Assembly: GCF_014836535.1 (NCBI RefSeq)
Contig: NZ_JACSQP010000005.1
Location: forward strand, 62,001 to 126,000
DNA length: 64,000 bases
From: Microbacterium pullorum
Lineage (GTDB): Bacteria; Actinomycetota; Actinomycetes; Actinomycetales; Microbacteriaceae
Reading direction: 5' to 3'
Under the pieces are notes generated by a model that saw only the letters and a program-made list of their open reading frames with translations, was not told the DNA's origin and ran no database searches. Below, one piece after another: positions 56,911-64,000 of this stretch; within the stretch, counting starts at the first letter, position 1; the number at the start of each line of letters is the position of its first letter. A program made the translations under genes and the position numbers.

Positions 56911-59550
56911 GTGACGGATGCCGCAAAGCCTACCCTTCTGATCGTCGACGGCCACTCGCTGGCATACCGGGCGTTCTTCGCCCTCCCGGTCGACAACTTC
57001 ACCACCAAGGACGGCCAGCACACCAACGGTGTCTACGGCTTCCTTTCGATGTTCGTGAACCTGCTGAAGGCGGAGAAGCCCACGCACGTCGCCGTCGCCT
57101 TCGACACGTCGCGGCAGTCGTTCCGCACCCGCGAGTACGCCGAGTACAAGGCGAACCGCTCCGAGTCGCCGGCGGAGTTCAAGGGGCAGATCCCACTGCT
57201 GCAGGACTGCCTGGCGGCGATGAACATCACGGTGCTGCAGAAAGAGGACTTCGAGGCCGACGACATCCTCGCCACCCTCGCCACCGAGGGGTCGGCAGCG
57301 GGATTCGAGGTGCTGGTGTGCTCGGGGGACCGCGACACCATCCAGCTCGTCAACGACGACATCACGCTGCTGTACCCGAGTGTGCAGGGTGTGTCACAGC
57401 TCAAGCGCTACGACCCCGCCGCCGTCATGGAGAAGTACGGTGTGCCGCCGGAGAACTACCCCGACATCGCCGCGCTCGTGGGCGAGACCAGCGACAACCT
57501 GCCGGGTGTGCCGAAGGTGGGGGAGAAGACCGCCGTGAAGTGGCTCACCCAGTACGGCTCGCTCGACGAACTGCTGGAGCGCTCGGGCGAGATCAAGGGC
57601 GTCGTGGGCGGCAACCTGCGCGATCATCTCGACGACGTACGCCGCAACCGCCGGCTCAACCGCCTGCTGCGTGACGTGGAGCTCCCCGTCACGCCCGACG
57701 ACCTCGCGGTCAAGCCGATCGACGCCCAGGCCGTGCGCGACATCTTCGCCCGGCTCGAATTCCGCACCCTGCTGCCGCGAGTGTTCGAAGCGGCCGGCGC
57801 GATCGACCCGGGTCCCGGGCCCGATGCCGCTCCCGCCGTCGCCGCGCCCACCCCTGCGCAGCCCGATGCCGCGGGGCTGACTGCGTGGCTCGGCGAGGCA
57901 GAAGGCGAAGTCGCGGTGACGGTGGCCGTGAGCGGCGGGCTGCCCGAACGCGTCGGGCTCGCTACCGCCGATGCCGCGGTCGAAGTCGACTGGACCGACG
58001 AGACCGGCGCCGTACTGTCGGGCTGGTTTGCCTCGGCCACACCGAAGGTGTTCTCCGACGCCAAACCTCAGATCAAGGCGCTCCGCCGCGCGGGGGTCGT
58101 CGTCGACGCGCTGGTATTCGATGCGATCATCGCCGGCTGGCTGCTGCGCCCGAGCTTCCCCGACAAGAGCCTGGCCGACCTCGTCGACCGCTACCTCGGC
58201 GAGAAGCTGCCCGAGGCCGACCCCAGCCAGCTCGTCCCAGAGACCGAGGGGGCGACCCCCGGGCAGGTGGCGTGGTTCACACTGCGCGTGGCCGATGCGC
58301 TACGCGAGGAACTGCCCGAGGGCGTGGCATCCGTGCTCACCGACATCGAGCTGCCCACCCTCATCACCCTCGCCGACATGGAGCTGGCCGGTGTGAGCGT
58401 CTCGCACGAGAAGCTGTCGGGCTTCTCTACCGAGCTCGCCGAGCGTGCCGACGCCATCGCCCAGCAGGCCTACGCCACCATCGAGCGAGAGGTGAACCTC
58501 GGCTCGCCCAAGCAGCTGCAGGAGGTGCTGTTCGAGCAGCTGCAGCTGCCGAAGACCCGCAAGACCAAGACCGGGTACTCCACCGATGCCGCGGTGCTGG
58601 CCGATCTGCAGGAATCCCACCCGCACCCCTTCCTCGACCAGCTGCTGCAGCACCGCGAGGCCACGAAGCTGCGCCAGATCATCGAATCCCTCGACACCGC
58701 GATCGCCGCGGACGGCCGCATCCACACGACCTACGTGCAGACCGGCAGCCAGACCGGGCGCCTGTCGAGCACCGACCCCAACCTGCAGAACATCCCGATC
58801 CGCACCACCGAGAGCCGCCGCATCCGCGCCGCGTTCCAAGTGGGCGAGGGGTACGAGACGCTGCTCACGGCGGACTACTCACAGATCGAGATGCGCATCA
58901 TGGCGCATCTGTCGGGTGACCCGGGGCTCATCGAGGCGTTCAACTCCGGTGAGGACCTGCACCGCTTCGTCGGCGCCCGCGTGTTCGGCGTCACGCCGGA
59001 GGAGGTCACCTCCGCGATGCGCACGAAGGTGAAGGCCATGTCGTACGGCCTCGTCTACGGTCTGTCGGCGTTCGGCCTGTCCAAGCAGCTGCGCATCGAG
59101 CAGTCCGAAGCCAAGGGCCTCATGCTGGAGTACTTCGCCCGCTTCGGCGCCGTGCGCGACTACCTGCGCTCCTCGGTCGAGCAGGCGAAGATCGACGGCT
59201 ACACCGAGACGATCTTCGGTCGCCGGCGCCCGTTCCCCGACCTGTCCAGCCCCAACCGGGTGCTGCGCGAGAACGCCGAGCGGGCGGCGCTGAACGCCCC
59301 CATCCAGGGGAGCGCGGCCGACATCATGAAGATCGCGCTGTTCCGCATCCACGCGGAGTTCGCCCAGCAGCAGCTGCGCTCGCGCGTGCTGCTGCAGATC
59401 CACGACGAACTGGTCGTCGAGGTGGCGCCGGGGGAGTGGGACGCTGCGGAACGCATCGTGCGCGAGCGCATGGGCGACGCCGCCGACCTCTCGGTGCCGC
59501 TCGACGTGCAGATCGGCCGCGGCGCCGACTGGGACGAAGCCGGGCACTGA
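56911..59550 (+). CDS. polA: DNA polymerase I
   Basis: 879 residues from a leaderless GTG. It fills gaps and removes Okazaki primers. The 5'-3' exonuclease domain (LLIVDGHSLAYRAFFALP to about residue 290) is intact. The 3'-5' exonuclease region (about 320-480) lacks the Asp-x-Glu site; the position reads VAVTVAVSGG, so proofreading should be lost, as is usual in actinobacteria. The polymerase motifs are LTADYSQIEMRIMAHLSG (A), RTKVKAMSYGLVYGLSAFG (B) and LQIHDELVVEV (C). Confidence 0.97.
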   Translation: MTDAAKPTLLIVDGHSLAYRAFFALPVDNFTTKDGQHTNGVYGFLSMFVNLLKAEKPTHVAVAFDTSRQSFRTREYAEYKANRSESPAEFKGQIPLLQDCLAAMNITVLQKEDFEADDILATLATEGSAAGFEVLVCSGDRDTIQLVNDDITLLYPSVQGVSQLKRYDPAAVMEKYGVPPENYPDIAALVGETSDNLPGVPKVGEKTAVKWLTQYGSLDELLERSGEIKGVVGGNLRDHLDDVRRNRRLNRLLRDVELPVTPDDLAVKPIDAQAVRDIFARLEFRTLLPRVFEAAGAIDPGPGPDAAPAVAAPTPAQPDAAGLTAWLGEAEGEVAVTVAVSGGLPERVGLATADAAVEVDWTDETGAVLSGWFASATPKVFSDAKPQIKALRRAGVVVDALVFDAIIAGWLLRPSFPDKSLADLVDRYLGEKLPEADPSQLVPETEGATPGQVAWFTLRVADALREELPEGVASVLTDIELPTLITLADMELAGVSVSHEKLSGFSTELAERADAIAQQAYATIEREVNLGSPKQLQEVLFEQLQLPKTRKTKTGYSTDAAVLADLQESHPHPFLDQLLQHREATKLRQIIESLDTAIAADGRIHTTYVQTGSQTGRLSSTDPNLQNIPIRTTESRRIRAAFQVGEGYETLLTADYSQIEMRIMAHLSGDPGLIEAFNSGEDLHRFVGARVFGVTPEEVTSAMRTKVKAMSYGLVYGLSAFGLSKQLRIEQSEAKGLMLEYFARFGAVRDYLRSSVEQAKIDGYTETIFGRRRPFPDLSSPNRVLRENAERAALNAPIQGSAADIMKIALFRIHAEFAQQQLRSRVLLQIHDELVVEVAPGEWDAAERIVRERMGDAADLSVPLDVQIGRGADWDEAGH

Positions 59551-59585
59551 GCGGCGTCGCGCTTCGCGTCGGCGCGCGCGGGTTC

Positions 59586-59591
59586 TAGGCT
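59586..59591 (+). promoter_or_regulatory. Predicted -10 box (TAGGCT), leaderless type, DUF885 gene
   Basis: TAGGCT, six bases (CGAAGG), then ATG at 59598. The AAGG is too close to the ATG for normal Shine-Dalgarno use. Confidence 0.5.
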
Positions 59592-59597
59592 CGAAGG

Positions 59598-61271
59598 ATG
59601 ACTGACACCTCTCGTCCCACGACCCCGATCGATGCGATCGCGGACGCCTGGGTGGACACCGCCGCCGAGCTGTCCCCGATCCTGGCGACCTACATCGGGC
59701 GCACCGAGCACAACGGGCGCTTCGACGACCTGTCACCGGCCGGTGCCGACCGTGCCGCAGAGGCCGCGCGGCAGACCCTCGCGGCGCTGGAGTCGGCAGA
59801 GCCCGTCGACGAGATCGACGCCGTCACGAAGGAAGACCTCACCCGCGAGCTGCGTCTTGACCTGGAGCTGCACGAGGCGAAGGCCCACCTGCGCGACCTC
59901 AACGTCATCGCCTCGCCCGCGCAGGACCTGCGCTCCGCGTTCGACCTCATGCCCACCGACACCGTCGAGGACTGGGGCGTCGTCTCAGAACGGCTCCGCG
60001 CCCTCCCCGCCGCGCTCTCGGGGTACATCGAGACGTTGCGCGAAGGCATCGCACAGGGCGTCGTGCCCGCGCGTCGCCAGGTGCTCGAAGTGGTCACGCA
60101 GATCGGCCGCTACACCAGCGATGTGGGCTTCTTCGCCGGCTTCGCTGCCGAAGCCGCGCCCGCCGAGGGGCACCTCCCGGCATCGCTCGCGCGCGACCTG
60201 ACCGACAACAGCAACGCCGCCCGTGTCGCCTACGACGAATTGGCGTCGTTCCTGGCCACCGAGCTCGCCCCCGAGGCGTCCGAGACGGATGCCGTGGGCC
60301 GTGAGCTCTATGCGCTGCACTCCCGTCGCTTCCTGGGGGCCGAGATCGACCTCGACGAGACCTACGAGTGGGGCATCGAGGAGCTCGCCCGCATGGTGGC
60401 AGAGCAGGAGACGATCGCCCAGCAGATCTCTCCCGGCGCCACGGTCGAAGAGGCCGTCGCCCTGCTCGAGGCCGATCCGTCCCGTCAGCTGCAGGGCACC
60501 GAGGTGCTGCAGCGCTGGATGCAGGAGACCAGCGACCGCGCCGTCGAGGAGCTCGGCCGCACCCACTTCGACATCGCGGAGCCGATCCGCCGGCTCGAGT
60601 GCATGATCGCGCCCACGAACGAGGGCGGCATCTACTACACCGGCCCCACCGACGATTTCTCCCGCCCCGGCCGCATGTGGTGGTCGGTGCCCGAGGGCGT
60701 GGACACCTTCGACACGTGGCGCGAGCTCACGACCGTGTACCACGAAGGCGTTCCGGGTCACCACCTGCAGATCGCGCAGGCGGTGTACAACCGCGCGCAG
60801 CTGAACTCGTGGCGGCGTCTCCTCGCGGGGACGAGCGGTCACGCCGAGGGGTGGGCGCTGTATGCCGAGCGCCTCATGGAGCAGCTGGGCTATCTCGACG
60901 ATCCGGCCGACCGCCTCGGCATGCTCGACGGCCAGCGTATGCGCGCCGCCCGCGTGGTGCTCGACATCGGCGTGCACCTGCAGAAGCCGCGCCTGGACGG
61001 CACCGGCACGTGGGACTACGACTACGCGTTGGAGTTCATGCGCCGCAACGTCAACATGCCCGACGAGTTCGTGCGCTTCGAGGTGAACCGCTACTTCGGG
61101 TGGCCGGGTCAGGCGCCCGCGTACAAGGTGGGTCAGCGCATCTGGGAGCAGCTGCGCGACGAGGTCGCCGAGCGCGAGGGTGCGGACTTCTCCATCAAGG
61201 CGTTCCACAAGCGGGCGCTGGACATCGGCGGTGTCGGACTCGACACCCTGCGCACCGCGCTGCAGGGCTGA
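59598..61271 (+). CDS. DUF885 family protein, likely metallohydrolase
   Basis: 557 residues, normal for the family. It is mostly helical. YHEGVPGHHLQIAQA (around residue 380) contains an H-E-x-x-x-H-like zinc motif that suggests a peptidase or carboxypeptidase fold. GHAEGWALYAERLMEQLG, a little later, would add the third ligand. No signal peptide is seen, so it is cytoplasmic. No substrate is known. Its TGA lies seven bases from the convergent phosphoribosyltransferase stop, inside the small palindrome GCTGAGACCGGTTCAGC. Confidence 0.85.
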   Translation: MTDTSRPTTPIDAIADAWVDTAAELSPILATYIGRTEHNGRFDDLSPAGADRAAEAARQTLAALESAEPVDEIDAVTKEDLTRELRLDLELHEAKAHLRDLNVIASPAQDLRSAFDLMPTDTVEDWGVVSERLRALPAALSGYIETLREGIAQGVVPARRQVLEVVTQIGRYTSDVGFFAGFAAEAAPAEGHLPASLARDLTDNSNAARVAYDELASFLATELAPEASETDAVGRELYALHSRRFLGAEIDLDETYEWGIEELARMVAEQETIAQQISPGATVEEAVALLEADPSRQLQGTEVLQRWMQETSDRAVEELGRTHFDIAEPIRRLECMIAPTNEGGIYYTGPTDDFSRPGRMWWSVPEGVDTFDTWRELTTVYHEGVPGHHLQIAQAVYNRAQLNSWRRLLAGTSGHAEGWALYAERLMEQLGYLDDPADRLGMLDGQRMRAARVVLDIGVHLQKPRLDGTGTWDYDYALEFMRRNVNMPDEFVRFEVNRYFGWPGQAPAYKVGQRIWEQLRDEVAEREGADFSIKAFHKRALDIGGVGLDTLRTALQG

Positions 61272-61278
61272 GACCGGT

Positions 61279-61908
61279 TCAGCGACGGGGAGCGTCGCGG
61301 AGAAGCTCCACGACCTCCTCGTCGCTGGTCTGTCGGAAGTCGTCGTAGCACGATCCGACGGCCCAGAAGTCCCGCACCGGGTTCGGGCAGACCCACTCGT
61401 CAGCGGCATCCGTCGGCGGCCGCCAGTGCGCCGGCGCGACGGGGACCGCCAGCACGACGTGCTCCGCCCCCGCGGCCCGCACGGCGCGGCAGGCGGCGGT
61501 CGCCGTCGCGCCGGTGGCCACGCCGTCGTCCACGACGATCGCCGTGCGACCAGCGAGGTCGAGGCCGACGAGACCGTAGCGCACCGCCCGCCGCTGCAGC
61601 TCGGCGCGTTCCCGGCGCTCCACCTCGGCCAGTTGCGCGGCGCTCACCCAGCGTGGGTCCGTCGCCTCGTCGTTGAGTACGCGCACGTCCTGCGCGATGG
61701 CCCCCGCGGCCACCTCGGCGTGCGAGGGGATGCCGAGCTTGCGCACCGCGACCGCCGTGAGCGGCAGGGCGAGCGCGCGCGCGACCGCGGCGGCCACCAG
61801 GACTCCGCCCCGCGGAATCCCCACCACGACCGCCTCGGTGCCGCGCCATGGTGCGAGGGCCGCCGCCAGAGCGACGCCCGCCGCGACCCGGTCGGCGTAG
61901 ACCGTCAT
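61279..61908 (-). CDS. Phosphoribosyltransferase family protein
   Basis: 209 residues from the ATG at 61908. A longer start at 61932 is possible, but a TACGGT box lies six bases before 61908. The PRPP motif is AIVVDDGVATGATATAACRA (about residues 125-144). VVGIPRGGVLVAAAVARAL, near residue 30, is the conserved N-terminal loop. The C-terminal segment CYDDFRQTSDEEVVELL is typical of the stand-alone phosphoribosyltransferases often found beside dienelactone-hydrolase-type genes. The base used is unknown. It is convergent with the DUF885 gene. Confidence 0.85.
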   Translation of the reverse strand: MTVYADRVAAGVALAAALAPWRGTEAVVVGIPRGGVLVAAAVARALALPLTAVAVRKLGIPSHAEVAAGAIAQDVRVLNDEATDPRWVSAAQLAEVERRERAELQRRAVRYGLVGLDLAGRTAIVVDDGVATGATATAACRAVRAAGAEHVVLAVPVAPAHWRPPTDAADEWVCPNPVRDFWAVGSCYDDFRQTSDEEVVELLRDAPRR

Positions 61909-61914
61909 CCCTTC

Positions 61915-61920
61915 ACCGTA
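61915..61920 (-). promoter_or_regulatory. Predicted -10 box (TACGGT), leaderless type, phosphoribosyltransferase gene
   Basis: On the minus strand TACGGT, six bases, then ATG at 61908. Confidence 0.4.
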
Positions 61921-61993
61921 CGCTCGAGGCATCCGCGAGGGAATGCGCGTGGCCCGTCCCCTGTTTCATGCGAATGAATGGAAAGGAGCCGCG

Positions 61994-63034
61994 ATGACCG
62001 GCACGGCACTGCAACTCGGACTCGACACGTTCGGCGACATCACCCGGGGACCGGACGGAGAGCTGCTCAGCGCGGCCCAGACCATCCGTCACCTCGTCGA
62101 CCAGGCGGTACTCGCCGACGAACTGGGGCTGGCCGCCTTCAACGTGGGGGAGCACCATCGCCGCGAGTTCGCCGTCTCGAGCCCCGAGGTCGTGCTCGCC
62201 GCCATCGCGGCGCGCACCCGCGGCATCCGGCTCGGCACCGCCGTCACCGTGCTCTCCAGCGATGACCCGGTGCGGGTGTTCGAGCGGTTCGCGACGCTCG
62301 ACGCGCTGTCGTCGGGGCGTGCCGAAGTCATCCTCGGTCGCGGCTCGTTCATCGAGTCGTTCCCGCTGTTCGGCTTCGACCTGGCCGACTACGAGGTGCT
62401 GTTCGAAGAGAAGCTCGCGCTGTTCTCCGAGCTACTCACCGAGCGCCCGGTCACCTGGCAGGGGACGACACGGGCGGCGCTGACCGACGCCGATGTGTTC
62501 CCGAAGACCGAGAACGGACTCACCGCGTGGGTCGGCGTGGGCGGCAGCCCCGAGTCGGTCGTGCGCACGGCCCGCTACGGCTACGGCCTCATGCTCGCGA
62601 TCATCGGCGGCCCGGCTCACCGGTTCCGCCCGTTCGTCGACCTGTTCCACCGCTCGCTCGAGGGCTTCGGCCACGACACCCGCCCGGTGGGCGTGCACTC
62701 TCCCGGTTACATCGCCGACACCGACCAGCAGGCGTGGGACGAGGCGTACGAGCACTTCGCCGCCATGAACAACACCATCGGCCGCGAACGCGGCTGGCCG
62801 CCCTACAACCGGCTGCGCTTCCAGCACGACGTCGGCCCGGAGGGGTCGACGTACGTCGGATCTCCCGAGACCGTCGCCCGCAAGATCGTCGACACCGTCA
62901 CGACGCTCGGCGCCGACAGATTCGACCTGAAGTACTCCACGGGCACGCTGCCGCACGAGAAGATGATGCGCTCGATCGAGCTGTACGGCTCCACCGTCGC
63001 CCCGCTCGTGCACGACATGCTCGCGTCGCGCTGA
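61994..63034 (+). CDS. LLM-family flavin-dependent oxidoreductase
   Basis: 346 residues from the ATG at 61994, with GAAAGGAG upstream. It is a bacterial-luciferase-like monooxygenase or F420/FMN-dependent enzyme with a TIM-barrel fold. LGLDTFGDITRGPDG and FNVGEHHRREFAVSSPEVVL are near the start, and LGRGSFIESFPLFGFDL is in the middle. The pattern fits the subgroup described as probable LLM oxidoreductase (TIGR03858 as I recall). The substrate and the cofactor choice are not visible. An MFS transporter follows after 41 bases. Confidence 0.9.
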   Translation: MTGTALQLGLDTFGDITRGPDGELLSAAQTIRHLVDQAVLADELGLAAFNVGEHHRREFAVSSPEVVLAAIAARTRGIRLGTAVTVLSSDDPVRVFERFATLDALSSGRAEVILGRGSFIESFPLFGFDLADYEVLFEEKLALFSELLTERPVTWQGTTRAALTDADVFPKTENGLTAWVGVGGSPESVVRTARYGYGLMLAIIGGPAHRFRPFVDLFHRSLEGFGHDTRPVGVHSPGYIADTDQQAWDEAYEHFAAMNNTIGRERGWPPYNRLRFQHDVGPEGSTYVGSPETVARKIVDTVTTLGADRFDLKYSTGTLPHEKMMRSIELYGSTVAPLVHDMLASR

Positions 63035-63063
63035 TCCGGCACGGCGACCGCTCCCGGCATCCG

Positions 63064-63069
63064 TACGAT
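63064..63069 (+). promoter_or_regulatory. Predicted -10 box (TACGAT), leaderless type, MFS transporter
   Basis: TACGAT, six bases, then ATG at 63076. No ribosome binding site is present. Confidence 0.45.
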
Positions 63070-63075
63070 GACGGT

Positions 63076-64000
63076 ATGCCTGAAGCCGCCACCGCACCCG
63101 CGAACGCGCCCGACACCACGTCGGAACGCCTGGACCGCCTGCCGTTCACGAAGCGCCACCTGCGGGTGCTGACGGGGTCCGGCATCGGCTGGGCGCTGGA
63201 TGCCATGGACGTCGGGCTCATCTCGTTCATCATCGCGGCGCTGGCCGCGGAATGGTCGCTGCAGCCGCACGAGACGGCGTGGATCGCCTCGATCGGCTTC
63301 GTCGGCATGGCGATCGGGGCGAGTCTGGGCGGGCTCCTGGCCGATCGGTTCGGGCGACGGCAGGTGTTCGCGCTGACCCTGCTGGTCTACGGCATCGCCA
63401 CCGGTGCGAGCGCGCTCGTGGGTGGCCTCGCACTGCTGCTCGTGCTGCGGTTCTTCGTGGGCCTCGGCCTCGGCGCCGAGCTGCCGGTCGCCAGCACGTA
63501 CGTCAGCGAGTTCGCTCCGGCGCGCATGCGCGGCCGACTCATCGTGATCCTCGAGGCGTTCTGGGCCGTCGGGTGGACCGCCGCCGCCCTCATCGGCTAC
63601 TTCGTGGTGCCGTCGTCGGACGACGGCTGGCGGTGGGCGTTCGCGCTGGGCGCGATCCCGGCGGTGTACGCCCTCATCGTGCGGTGGGGGCTGCCCGAAT
63701 CCGCGCGCTGGCTCGAGCGACGGGGACGCACCGCCGACGCCGACGCGGTGACCCGCTCGTTCGAGGATGCCGCGGGCGTCGCCGCGGTGCCCTCGGCCGC
63801 GGGCGGGGCATCCGGCGGCGCGGGCGCCGCGGTCGCGCCGACCGCGCCACCCGCAGCCGTGCGCTCCCGCGACCGCCTCGCCGCGCTGTGGTCGACGGAG
63901 TTCCGCATGCGCACCGCGTGCCTGTGGCTGGTGTGGTTCTGCGTGAACTTCTCCTACTACGGGGCATTCATCTGGATCCCCACGATCCTCGTCGCCCAGG
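63076..64000 (+). CDS. MFS transporter, sugar/aromatic-acid symporter type, cut by window end
   Basis: Partial: 308 codons from the ATG to the window edge with no stop. The first 35 residues are cytoplasmic. LDAMDVGLISFIIAALA is helix 1. The MFS motif A appears as GGLLADRFGRRQVFAL (about residue 85), and GLGLGAELPVASTYVSEF is the helix 4 signature of the sugar/AAHS branch. A long Ala/Gly/Pro-rich central loop precedes the second half. It probably has 12 helices when complete. The substrate is unknown. It starts at a leaderless ATG. Confidence 0.88.
   Translation, partial: MPEAATAPANAPDTTSERLDRLPFTKRHLRVLTGSGIGWALDAMDVGLISFIIAALAAEWSLQPHETAWIASIGFVGMAIGASLGGLLADRFGRRQVFALTLLVYGIATGASALVGGLALLLVLRFFVGLGLGAELPVASTYVSEFAPARMRGRLIVILEAFWAVGWTAAALIGYFVVPSSDDGWRWAFALGAIPAVYALIVRWGLPESARWLERRGRTADADAVTRSFEDAAGVAAVPSAAGGASGGAGAAVAPTAPPAAVRSRDRLAALWSTEFRMRTACLWLVWFCVNFSYYGAFIWIPTILVAQ

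Overview
The window is one contiguous, gene-dense piece of a high-GC actinobacterial chromosome, about 70% GC by eye. Three things point to Microbacterium or a close Microbacteriaceae relative. The gene order is secF-relA ... rpsD-alaS-ruvX-mltG-aro-efp-nusB-pyr-car-gmk-rpoZ-metK-priA-fmt-rsmB-rpe-his-trp-lgt-gltBD-pyk-pdtaR-polA. A HGxxPAAW-type small membrane protein lies beside trpC. Several starts carry leaderless TAnnnT-type promoters. I see no insertion sequence, prophage, CRISPR array or rRNA. There is one tRNA, tRNA-Leu(CAA). Assignments come from reading motifs in the translations; no database search was run.

Layout. Positions 1-8266 hold the end of secF, the stringent-response enzyme RelA/SpoT, a convergent AbiEi-like protein, a DUF349 protein, a small membrane protein, rarA and rpsD. 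From 8330 to 19054 runs alaS-ruvX-mltG followed by shikimate genes (aroE, aroC, aroK, aroB, a GNAT acetyltransferase, aroQ), then efp and nusB. From 19115 to 24161 three accessory genes stand between nusB and pyrR: a SNF2 helicase, a metallo-beta-lactamase/Rieske fusion and a four-helix membrane protein. From 24185 to 33707 there is one tightly overlapping pyrimidine operon (pyrR-pyrB-pyrC-membrane protein-carA-carB-pyrF) running into gmk. It is preceded by a PyrR-binding RNA site that appears to mask the pyrR ribosome binding site. Gmk carries an N-terminal mIHF-like nucleoid-protein domain.

From 33821 to 39665 lie rpoZ, metK, a helicase-motif-less priA, fmt and rsmB. Next comes a 553-base gene-free stretch with four copies of a 67-68 bp dyad repeat. 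From 40219 to 47942 follow rpe, hisE-hisG-hisF-hisI, two small membrane proteins, trpC-trpB-trpA and lgt. From 47995 to 56350 lie gltB-gltD, pyk, tRNA-Leu on the minus strand and a receiver-ANTAR response regulator. The end holds a hotdog thioesterase (minus), polA, a DUF885 hydrolase, a phosphoribosyltransferase (minus), an LLM-family flavin oxidoreductase and an MFS transporter cut by the window edge.

Most genes serve core anabolism (aromatic amino acids, pyrimidines, histidine, tryptophan, glutamate) and translation or replication. The less expected signals are these: the 67-bp dyad family (four copies before rpe and one inverted before rpsD); the constant TAnnnT-N6-RTG spacing at ten or eleven starts; a possible nine-codon leaderless ORF overlapping the relA start; the mIHF-Gmk fusion; an over-represented GGATGCC/GGCATCC word; and the apparent absence of coaBC and trpE from positions where related actinobacteria usually keep them.
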